Of a DNA stretch of 43,835 nt, positions 6,834 to 12,396 are shown piece by piece. Made by a program: the position numbers and the translations under genes. The notes below the pieces were generated by a model that was not told the origin of the DNA, did not search any database, and worked only from the letters and a program-made list of their open reading frames with translations. The stretch is from Alphaproteobacteria bacterium (lineage in GTDB: Bacteria; Pseudomonadota; Alphaproteobacteria; Geminicoccales; Geminicoccaceae). Location: positions 1-43,835 of the forward strand of contig JALSRW010000405.1 of assembly GCA_026984595.1 (NCBI GenBank), written 5' to 3'. How positions within the stretch are numbered: the stretch's first letter is position 1; each line of letters starts with the position of its first letter.

Positions 6834-6842
6834 GCGTGATTC

Positions 6843-7271
6843 TCAAAACGGTTCGTTGCGCGGTGCGCCGCAGTCGTCGGTGGTGCAGATGCGCCAGTCG
6901 GGGAAGCCGGAGCGGACTTCGGGGTAGGGTGGGGGAAGGTCGCGGATGGGGGCGGCGGCGGTGTGGTAGTCGGCCAGGCGTTTTTCGAGGGTGGCGGTGT
7001 ACCGGCGCAGGTCCTGGAGCTGGGCCGCCTGGCGCTCGAGGGCGGCGACGCTGACGGCGAAGGCGAGGGCCGAGCCGAAGCCGATCAGCAGGAGCGAGGA
7101 GGCGCTGACGAGGAGGGGGCGGCGCAGGTTGGCGAGGATGCGGTCGGCGCGTTTCCCGGGGAACGGTTGGGATGACGGTGGTGCTTCATCCGCTTCGGAT
7201 ACAATGTTGGCAATTTGTTCGACGAGGTTTTGCTGCTCTTTACGCAGCGCGTCGTTTTTTCTTGAGGGCAT
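6843..7271 (-). CDS. Membrane-anchored coiled-coil protein in the repressor operon
   Basis: A 142-residue protein with a charged N-terminus, one transmembrane helix (LLVSASSLLLIGFGSALAF, about 53-77) and a following coiled coil (LERQAAQLQDLRRYTATLEK), then a C-terminal tail with a CTTDDC pair. Topology suggests a bitopic inner-membrane protein with a periplasmic or cytoplasmic coil. Its start overlaps the repressor 3' end by 32 bp, and AAGGAG is only one base from the ATG, so the true start may differ slightly. Coexpression with the repressor makes a superinfection-exclusion role plausible, but this is inference from position only. Confidence 0.65.
   Translation of the reverse strand: MPSRKNDALRKEQQNLVEQIANIVSEADEAPPSSQPFPGKRADRILANLRRPLLVSASSLLLIGFGSALAFAVSVAALERQAAQLQDLRRYTATLEKRLADYHTAAAPIRDLPPPYPEVRSGFPDWRICTTDDCGAPRNEPF
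7150..7165. promoter_or_regulatory. ParB-type palindromic site 3
   Basis: This is CGTTTCCCGGGGAACG, one mismatch from the recurrent palindrome, lying inside the coding region of the membrane coiled-coil protein downstream of the repressor gene. Confidence 0.6.
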
Positions 7272-7815
7272 GCTCCTTCACCTTCTCTATAGATATCAGG
7301 TTGTCGAAGTCGCCAAAATACGGTTCGTGTCGCTTGATTTCATCTTCGTCCATCTCCGACATCAGCTCTAGCTCGATCATCAAATAGCGGTAGATCAGAC
7401 TTTCTAGTTTGGCGCGCTGGCGTGCGATGAATCGTTTACCTGTCCGCTCCTGGAGTTCGTCTACAGCCTCAATGGCCATGGCGAGGATGTCAACTTCATT
7501 TTCTGCGCCAAAATCTAAAGCAGGAAAAGCAGGAGTTTGCTGCTCAGTAACATGATTTTGTCGTGTTATAGGTGACTCTTGCATTGGCCCGATTCCGGTT
7601 AACAGCCACTCGCCACGCACACCTAGTTTCTTGGCTATTTCTGGAATTCTTTTTGTATCTGGTATAGAAAAGCCATCAAGCCACTTTCTGGCTGACTCCC
7701 CTGAAACCCCAAACATTCTCGCCAATTCGGCGCGTCGCCCACGGCCTTTCACTATACCGGCAAGGTCGCATGCGGCATGAAGTCGCTTCGAGAATTCTTG
7801 TTTTTCATCAATCAT
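7240..7815 (-). CDS. Lysogeny repressor (XRE-family HTH, no S24 peptidase domain)
   Basis: A 191-residue regulator with the helix-turn-helix at about 20-60 (AELARMFGVSGESARKWLDG) followed by RIPEIAKKLGVRGEWLLTG, the pattern of phage CI-type repressors. The C-terminal half is helical and acidic (DEDEIKRHEPYFGDFD) and lacks the Ser-Lys S24 autocleavage domain. Start: ATG at 7813-7815; an ATG nine bases upstream is possible. Neither has a Shine-Dalgarno, and the candidate -10 TAAATT lies close upstream, so translation may be leaderless as for lambda cI. It is divergent from a YdaS/Cro-like gene and heads the operon that contains the restriction enzyme. Its targets are most likely the CAACCNNNRGTTG sites. 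Confidence 0.82.
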   Translation of the reverse strand: MIDEKQEFSKRLHAACDLAGIVKGRGRRAELARMFGVSGESARKWLDGFSIPDTKRIPEIAKKLGVRGEWLLTGIGPMQESPITRQNHVTEQQTPAFPALDFGAENEVDILAMAIEAVDELQERTGKRFIARQRAKLESLIYRYLMIELELMSEMDEDEIKRHEPYFGDFDNLISIEKVKEHALKKKRRAA

Positions 7816-7817
7816 GG

Positions 7818-7830
7818 CAACCATAAGTTG
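7818..7830. promoter_or_regulatory. Operator at the repressor start
   Basis: CAACCATAAGTTG shares the outer bases CAACC and GTTG with the operators at 3187, 3208 and 7874. It overlaps the upstream candidate start codon of the repressor, an autoregulatory position. Confidence 0.6.
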
Positions 7831-7863
7831 TAATTTAGATTTTTCCACCGCACTTATCAGGTG

Positions 7864-7893
7864 TTGACAAGCGCAACTTTCGGTTGCTAATCT
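7864..7893 (+). promoter_or_regulatory. Rightward early promoter with operator in its spacer
   Basis: TTGACA (7864-7869) and an extended -10 TGCTAATCT (7885-7893, hexamer TAATCT) flank the operator CAACTTTCGGTTG (7874-7886). The 15-base core GCAACTTTCGGTTGC (7873-7887) is identical to the one in the leftward promoter. The expected transcription start is at about 7900, the ATG of the Cro-like gene. Binding here would shut the rightward early operon. Confidence 0.75.
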
Positions 7894-7899
7894 CATTTC

Positions 7900-8148
7900 A
7901 TGAACCAGATTCAGAGAGTGAAAGTGATCTTCGGGAGCTATTCAGCCGTCGGTGCGGCGCTTGGCGTATCTGGCGAAGCGGTTCGCAAATGGGAGCTGCA
8001 TGGCGTTCCCGCAGAGCGCGTCCTCGCCATCGAGGCCGCCACCGATTACCAGGTCAGCCGCCACGAGCTGCGCCCGGACCTCTATCCGAAGGAGTCCTGG
8101 TGCCAGTGCCCGGCTTGCCGCCGGCGGCAGGAGGACGATGCCGCATGA
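7900..8148 (+). CDS. YdaS/Cro-like transcriptional regulator
   Basis: An 82-residue protein with the YdaS-type HTH: GSYSAVGAALGVSGEAVRKW (about 12-31) then GVPAERVLAIEAAT. A short C-terminal tail carries CQCPAC, a possible metal knuckle. In phages this family takes the Cro position opposite the repressor. No ribosome-binding site precedes the ATG, which coincides with the predicted start of transcription, so it is probably leaderless. It is the first gene of the rightward early operon. Confidence 0.85.
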   Translation: MNQIQRVKVIFGSYSAVGAALGVSGEAVRKWELHGVPAERVLAIEAATDYQVSRHELRPDLYPKESWCQCPACRRRQEDDAA

Positions 8149-8312
8149 GCCGCCGGGCCGCGATTCTCCCTCCTCCCCGAGGCCGCGATACGGCGGTTTC
8201 CGGGGCGGCTTCGCCGCCGCGGCGCGGCGGCGCCCTTTCTTCCCTGCCGCCTCGCATGGTGCCGGGCGGCGCTTTCCCCATGCAACACACGATCGCAGGA
8301 GGTGCGAGATGA
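8145..8312 (+). CDS. Small hypothetical protein between regulators
   Basis: A 55-residue Pro/Arg/Gly-rich frame whose ATG overlaps the stop of the YdaS-like gene (ATGA) and whose stop overlaps the ATG of the CII-like gene. AGGAGG lies 11 bases upstream. The composition is low-complexity and the DNA contains GC hairpins (around 8200-8240), so it may equally be a spacer that happens to be open. Confidence 0.4.
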   Translation: MSRRAAILPPPRGRDTAVSGAASPPRRGGALSSLPPRMVPGGAFPMQHTIAGGAR

Positions 8313-8755
8313 ACCGGTACGTGGACGGCTACGAGGCGCTGCGCCAGATGTGCTGGGGCCATGACGCCTACGCCATCGCCTATCACCTGGCGGAGGTGGA
8401 CGGGATCTGGAAGGGCCGCGATCCGGAGCGGGGCGCGGGGCGGGTGCGGTCCTGCCTGTCGCGCGAGAAGAAGGAGTTCTTCCGCATGTCGGAGATCATC
8501 GCGATCACGCGCCTGACGCGCCAGTACGACGCCATCTGGTTCATGTGCGACGAGCTTGGCCTGTCGCGGCCCCAGCCAACGGATGTGGCGGCCCAGGTGG
8601 CGCAGTTGCGCGAGACCATCGACGACGCGGCGCGCCGTCTGGCCGGCGCCAGCGATTCGCTGTCGCGCCTTTCGGGCGATGCGCCGCCGGCGATCCGGGG
8701 ACGCGCGCCGGCGCCCCGGCCGGCTTCGCATTTCCGGTCGGAGACGCGCCATTGA
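8309..8755 (+). CDS. Phage regulatory protein, CII-like (Phage_CP76-like)
   Basis: A 148-residue protein. Residues 1-85 resemble the CP76/CII family of phage regulators: MNRYVDGYEALRQMCWGHDA, then a segment ending LSREKKEFFRMSEIIAITRL and FMCDELGL, i.e. a lambda-like helix bundle ending in the typical EIIAIT...D.IWFM.DELG pattern. The rest is a variable Pro/Arg-rich tail. AGGAGG is positioned seven bases before the ATG. The family controls the lysogeny decision or replication copy number. Family assignment is by pattern, not strong identity. Confidence 0.6.
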   Translation: MNRYVDGYEALRQMCWGHDAYAIAYHLAEVDGIWKGRDPERGAGRVRSCLSREKKEFFRMSEIIAITRLTRQYDAIWFMCDELGLSRPQPTDVAAQVAQLRETIDDAARRLAGASDSLSRLSGDAPPAIRGRAPAPRPASHFRSETRH

Positions 8756-8937
8756 GGGCGGCCTTCCGCGATCCGGTGTTCGAACAGGTGTTGCGCATGC
8801 AGATCCGGGAGCGGGGCTGCCGGTGCTGCGCACGGCGCGTCGAGCTGGCTTCCGGGGATGTGCGCTGCGGCAACGGCCGGCGCTTTCCATCCTGCCGCGG
8901 CCAGCGCGGCGGTTTCGTGCTGGAGGAGGATGGATGA
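8752..8937 (+). CDS. Small Cys-rich phage protein (TTG start)
   Basis: A 61-residue protein beginning at a TTG that overlaps the preceding stop (TTGA), with GGAG upstream. It has a CRCC pair near residue 23, then CGNG...FPSC, which resembles a zinc-binding module seen in small proteins next to phage replication genes. No function known to me. The stop overlaps the ATG of the replication gene, continuing the chain of coupled genes. Confidence 0.6.
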   Translation: MRAAFRDPVFEQVLRMQIRERGCRCCARRVELASGDVRCGNGRRFPSCRGQRGGFVLEEDG

Positions 8938-9902
8938 TCACGCAGTGGAACGATGATGAGGATGCGGCGTTGCAGGGACTGCCGCATTTCGCGCAACTGC
9001 TCTATCTGCGCGTGTTGCGTCGATATATGGATTACCGTGATGGCGTCGTCGGACTCAGGCGCAGGATCTCGTATCAGATGATCCGGGAGACGCTTGCCGT
9101 CGAGCGCGACAGGGGCAGCAGGACGCGGGACGATGAGCATGTCAGCCAGAAGAAGATCCGGGTGGCCATGGATCAGTTGACGAAGGCGGGGCTGGTGCAG
9201 TGGCCACAGGCGCGTGAGAAGTTCAGCGCCATGGTCATGCGCCTGCCGATGGCTTCGATCGACCCGAATTTTTGCGAGGGATCGGCAGACATAGGGGAGA
9301 TCTGTCTTCAGGAGGAAGGGCATGAGAAGGGCATGGAAGGAAGGGCACGGGTAGGGCGTGGCGAAAATGTAGTGTTCATGCGGTCTCGCGCGGGTTTTCC
9401 ACAGGCGGGAGGGGCACGAGAGGGGCATGGGAGGAAGGGCATACCTCCGGATCTCCGGATAGATAGACAGATAGATGCGCGATCGTCCCCGAGTTATCCA
9501 CAGCCCGCCGTTTCCAGCGAAACCGGCGGCAAGGCGCCGGACGAGGTGCCGGCCCTGGGAGAGGCGATCGCGATGCTGGTGGATGCGGGGGTGCGTTCCT
9601 CTGCAGCGACGAGCGTGGATCACCGCCTGCTGCTGGCGGATCTGCTGCAGGCGGGGGCGACGCGGGCGATGCTCGCCGAGGCGATTCGCAAGGCGCAGCA
9701 GGCGAAGCAGGGCAGGCCGTGGAGCGTGTTCTATCTCGAGCCCATCGTGCGAGAACTGCTTTCCCCATCCACGACGAACGAGGCCGCGAGGCCGGGAGGT
9801 TCCCATGCCGCACATCAGCTACGCCGCAAAAGCGGCGCAGGATTCATTGCGCAAGGGTTCGAGCAACATTGCCAGGGGACGGCGGAAGGCGAGGAGGGCT
9901 GA
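8934..9902 (+). CDS. Replication initiation protein, lambda-O-like, containing the origin
   Basis: A 322-residue protein. The N-terminal 110 residues look like a winged-helix DNA-binding domain: LPHFAQLLYLRVLRRYMDYR, then SQKKIRVAMDQLTKAGLVQW. Residues about 125-200 are low-complexity and are encoded by the iteron array. The C-terminal part (from about 205) is helical and may recruit the helicase loader. GGAGGAGG lies immediately before the ATG. The order initiator then P-like protein, with the origin inside the initiator gene, parallels lambda O/P. Pfam-level family cannot be named from sequence alone. Confidence 0.7.
   Translation: MITQWNDDEDAALQGLPHFAQLLYLRVLRRYMDYRDGVVGLRRRISYQMIRETLAVERDRGSRTRDDEHVSQKKIRVAMDQLTKAGLVQWPQAREKFSAMVMRLPMASIDPNFCEGSADIGEICLQEEGHEKGMEGRARVGRGENVVFMRSRAGFPQAGGAREGHGRKGIPPDLRIDRQIDARSSPSYPQPAVSSETGGKAPDEVPALGEAIAMLVDAGVRSSAATSVDHRLLLADLLQAGATRAMLAEAIRKAQQAKQGRPWSVFYLEPIVRELLSPSTTNEAARPGGSHAAHQLRRKSGAGFIAQGFEQHCQGTAEGEEG
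9316..9502 (+). other. Probable replication origin: iterons and DnaA boxes
   Basis: Seven copies of a short iteron (R)RGGGCAYG lie at 9316, 9327, 9341, 9352 (variant AGGGCGTG), 9409, 9421 and 9435. A near-consensus DnaA box TTTTCCACA is at 9395-9403 and a perfect one, TTATCCACA, at 9494-9502. Between them is an AT-richer run of GATA/GACA units (9457-9476) that could unwind. All of this lies inside the initiator gene, as in lambdoid phages. Confidence 0.7.
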
Positions 9903-10305
9903 GGTGGACGTGAAGCGCATCCACAAGCTCTTCGCGCGGTTCAACGGGGCCTACGGGCATTCGTGGTCGAGCCGGTTCGCGTCGGAGGCGATGTACGAGC
10001 TGACGGTGCAGGAGTGGGCGCAGGACCTGGCGCATTTCAGCGACGGCGAGCTGGAGGAGGCCTACGCGGAGTGCAAGAAGCGCTACACGCTGGCGCCGAC
10101 GCTGCCGCAGTTCAGAGAGCTGGCGAAGCTAGCGCATTACCGGCGGGGGCGCCATCCGGCGCCGGCGCCCTCCGGGCCGCGCAACGTGGCGCTGGCGCGC
10201 GAGCATCTGGCGCAGATGTACCGGCTGCTGGGGCGCGTGGAACGGGCGCTGGAGGGCGAAGAGCCGATGCCGGGCGCGCAGGACGCGGCGCGGGACGGTT
10301 CGTGA
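9805..10305 (+). CDS. Replication protein P-like (helicase loader candidate)
   Basis: A 166-residue protein. The core from residue 36 (DVKRIHKLFARFNGAYGHSW, then VQEWAQDLAHFSDGELEEAY and TLAPTLPQFRELAK) matches the usual shape of phage replication P proteins, which bring the host DnaB helicase to the initiator. The start at 9805 is fixed by a strong GGGAGGTTCCC. It overlaps the initiator gene by 98 bp in another frame. The C-terminal part is Pro-rich then helical. Confidence 0.65.
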   Translation: MPHISYAAKAAQDSLRKGSSNIARGRRKARRAEVDVKRIHKLFARFNGAYGHSWSSRFASEAMYELTVQEWAQDLAHFSDGELEEAYAECKKRYTLAPTLPQFRELAKLAHYRRGRHPAPAPSGPRNVALAREHLAQMYRLLGRVERALEGEEPMPGAQDAARDGS

Positions 10306-10340
10306 TCGGGTTTGATCGGGAAACGCGAGAGGAGGCGACG

Positions 10341-10571
10341 ATGTCTGACCAGACGATGCAAGCGCTGCACGAGCTGATGCGGAAAATCCGGCCGTATCTG
10401 GCCATGGCCGGCGAATCGCTGGCCGTCGACCGGCGCGAGGATGCGACGGGCGTGGAGGTGACCTTCGCGCTCGATGAGCGACCGGACGTGCGGCCCGGCC
10501 GGCGCTACGTGATGCTGCTGGTGGAAATCGACGACGACGAGGCCTGCGTGCCGGCCGGGGAGGACGCATGA
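10341..10571 (+). CDS. Hypothetical early protein, 76 residues
   Basis: A small acidic protein starting MSDQTMQALHELMRKIRPYL and ending in VEIDDDEACVPAGEDA. GAGGAGG is seven bases upstream and the stop overlaps the next ATG. Not recognised; it may be a small regulator or a recombination accessory. Confidence 0.6.
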   Translation: MSDQTMQALHELMRKIRPYLAMAGESLAVDRREDATGVEVTFALDERPDVRPGRRYVMLLVEIDDDEACVPAGEDA

Positions 10572-10894
10572 GCATCGCGCAGGACGTGTTCGAGGCGTTG
10601 CACTACATGCCGGGGCCGGTGTCGGCGAAGGCGAACGAGGCGGCAGAGACGGGCGCAGGCGGTGCGTGCGAGGCGAAGGTGGTGCCGTTGGCGCACAAGG
10701 ACGGGAAAGCCGCCGAGAACGTCTCTGAGGCGGTCTCGCAAGATTCCGGCCGGGGAGGGTTCATGGTGGTTCTGTGCCGGGGGAAGCTCGACGAGTCGAT
10801 TCGGGATGCGATCGTGCGCCGCGGTTTCCGCATGGCCGGGATCGACTGCTACCACGGGCATTCGGCGTATCACTTCGAGTGCCGGGGAGAGTGA
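10568..10894 (+). CDS. Hypothetical early protein, 108 residues
   Basis: The start overlaps the previous stop (ATGA). The N-terminal 65 residues are disordered and Ala/Glu-rich. The C-terminal 40 form a compact segment (FMVVLCRGKLDESIRDAIVR, then FRMAGIDCYHGHSAYHFEC) with His/Cys residues. No family recognised. Confidence 0.55.
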   Translation: MSIAQDVFEALHYMPGPVSAKANEAAETGAGGACEAKVVPLAHKDGKAAENVSEAVSQDSGRGGFMVVLCRGKLDESIRDAIVRRGFRMAGIDCYHGHSAYHFECRGE

Positions 10895-10896
10895 CG

Positions 10897-11382
10897 ATGT
10901 CGGCGCCGGCGGAGTTGGTGGAGCGGTTGGCGAATCCGGTGCGGCTGGTCGCGGACGACGGTCATCCGGAGGTGCCGGGATGGCACTGCGCGGGGATGCC
11001 GGACCACTGGTTCGCGGCGATGCGGATGAAGTGGGCGAACGACTGGTCGGGCGCGAACCTGCTGGAATACCGCCTGTGGATGGCGGCGGTGGACATGGCC
11101 ATCGAGGGTCGCTGGCGCGTGCCGTCCGGCGGGGAGCGCCTGCGGCGCATGGCGGGGCTGGCGATCGCGGAGCTGGCCGATCCGGAACGGTATCGCGCCA
11201 CGGATGCCTGGCAGCTCAAGGCGGCGTGGGTCGGTGTGACGAAGTCGCGCTGGTTCGAGACGTGGCAGCCACGTTACGAGGCGCTATACCGGGTGCTGGA
11301 CGACTGGAGCAACGCGGCCTGGCGGTTCGTGAAGGCGCGCCAGAACGGGATGGTTTCAGCAGACTTGCAAAACCGGGACTGA
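10897..11382 (+). CDS. Hypothetical protein, positional candidate for late gene regulator
   Basis: A 161-residue, Trp-rich, helical basic protein (WHCAGMPDHWFAAMRMKWAN, then AWQLKAAWVGVTKSRWFETW). I do not recognise a family. It is the last early gene and is followed directly by two hairpins and then the late operon, which is the place of Q-type antiterminators in lambdoid phages. That functional suggestion rests on position only. Confidence 0.55.
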   Translation: MSAPAELVERLANPVRLVADDGHPEVPGWHCAGMPDHWFAAMRMKWANDWSGANLLEYRLWMAAVDMAIEGRWRVPSGGERLRRMAGLAIAELADPERYRATDAWQLKAAWVGVTKSRWFETWQPRYEALYRVLDDWSNAAWRFVKARQNGMVSADLQNRD

Positions 11383-11409
11383 GCGGCTACGATTTTTCCA
11401 TACTCGGAC

Positions 11410-11428
11410 AAATGCCCCCAGGGCATTT
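11410..11428 (+). other. Hairpin upstream of the late operon
   Basis: AAATGCCC (11410-11417) and GGGCATTT (11421-11428) form a perfect 8-bp stem with a 3-nt loop, lying between the last early gene and a strong terminator. It has no T-run and could be a pause or recognition element. Confidence 0.5.
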
Positions 11429-11462
11429 CTCCCCAGCCGGGTATCCGCGCAAATCCATGAAC

Positions 11463-11494
11463 AGAACCCCGCCTCGGCGGGGTTCTTTCGTTTT
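11463..11494 (+). terminator. Rho-independent terminator before the late genes
   Basis: AGAACCCCGCC (11463-11473) pairs perfectly with GGCGGGGTTCT (11476-11486), followed by TTCGTTTT. It would stop early transcripts. Late expression would need antitermination or a promoter just downstream, and the ribosome site of the next gene (GGGAGATGAA) begins at once after the T-run. Confidence 0.85.
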
Positions 11495-11505
11495 CGGGAG
11501 ATGAA

Positions 11506-11790
11506 ATGCATCTGGGCGATCCGAGCAACTGGCTGCCGTTCTTCCTGACCGCGGGGTCGAGCCGGCTGAACGTGCAGCGCATCATCGAGGCGGTGATCAT
11601 CGCCGGCATCAGCGGCGGCGTGACGATGTACGGCGCGCAGAAGATGCTGGTGACCCGCCTCGAGAACATGGACCGCAACATCATGCGCCTGGAAAAACGC
11701 CAGGAGCGCATGTTCAACGATCTGTACCGGCCGCGCGTGTCGCCGCTGGAGCAGCGGTGGCAACACCTGGAGCGGTCCGGCGGGCGATGA
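11506..11790 (+). CDS. Small membrane-associated coiled-coil protein, first late gene
   Basis: A 94-residue protein with an N-terminal amphipathic or transmembrane stretch (QRIIEAVIIAGISGGVTMYG, about 24-43) followed by a basic coiled coil (TRLENMDRNIMRLEKRQERM). GGGAG lies before the ATG. It precedes the small terminase. In similar phages a small membrane protein in this spot is variable in identity, so a lysis role (holin or spanin-like) is possible but unsupported. Confidence 0.65.
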   Translation: MHLGDPSNWLPFFLTAGSSRLNVQRIIEAVIIAGISGGVTMYGAQKMLVTRLENMDRNIMRLEKRQERMFNDLYRPRVSPLEQRWQHLERSGGR

Positions 11791-11814
11791 GCGAATTTTT
11801 CCCGGAGAACCACG

Positions 11815-12396
11815 GTGGCGAGACGAAACATCAACGGCCTGACGCCGAAGCAGCAGGTCTTCTGCGATCTGTTTCGCGCCAGCGAGGATCCGTCCGTGCG
11901 GGGCAATGCCAAGGCCTGCTACATGCTGGCCTACGGGGCGTCGGACAAGAGCGCTGAGGCCAACGGGCCGCGCCTGCTGAAGAATCCGCACGTGGCCGAG
12001 TATCTGGCCACCAAGCGGCAGGCGGCGGAGGAGAAGGCCGACGTGAGCGAGGAGCGCATTCTGCGCGAGGTGGCGGCCATCGCGTTCCTGGACCCGGCGG
12101 AGTATTTCGACCCGCACGGCAATCTGTTGCCCATCCACGAGATGCCGGAACGGGCACGCCGGGCTCTGGCCTCGGTGGAGGTGACGACGATGGGCAAGGA
12201 TGCCGAGGCCCTGGTGACGAAGATCCGGAACTGGGACAAGAAGGGCTCCCTCGAACTGCTGATGAAGCACAAGAAGATGCTCACCGACAAGGTGGAGCAC
12301 GGCGGGGAGATCAAGACCGGCGGCGTGCTCGTGGCGCCGGGTGACGTGAGCCTGGACGAATGGCTGAACCAGCATTACGGCAAGAACAAGAAGTAG
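11815..12396 (+). CDS. terS: Terminase small subunit
   Basis: A 193-residue DNA-recognition subunit of the packaging motor. The N-terminus NGLTPKQQVFCDLFRASEDP and KACYMLAYG...AEANGPRLLKNPHVAEYL are the Terminase_2-type HTH. A coiled segment and an acidic/basic tail follow. It starts at GTG 11815 with GGAGAACCAC upstream, chosen because the family begins directly before the LTPKQ segment. It overlaps the large subunit by 37 bp. Confidence 0.9.
   Translation: MARRNINGLTPKQQVFCDLFRASEDPSVRGNAKACYMLAYGASDKSAEANGPRLLKNPHVAEYLATKRQAAEEKADVSEERILREVAAIAFLDPAEYFDPHGNLLPIHEMPERARRALASVEVTTMGKDAEALVTKIRNWDKKGSLELLMKHKKMLTDKVEHGGEIKTGGVLVAPGDVSLDEWLNQHYGKNKK

Noticed and set aside
10310..10324. Further ParB-type site (GTTTGATCGGGAAAC)
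   Set aside because: Arms resemble the motif but the spacing is one base longer and the centre differs. The same applies to the sequence near 12859 (CGTTTCCACGGGAAAC).
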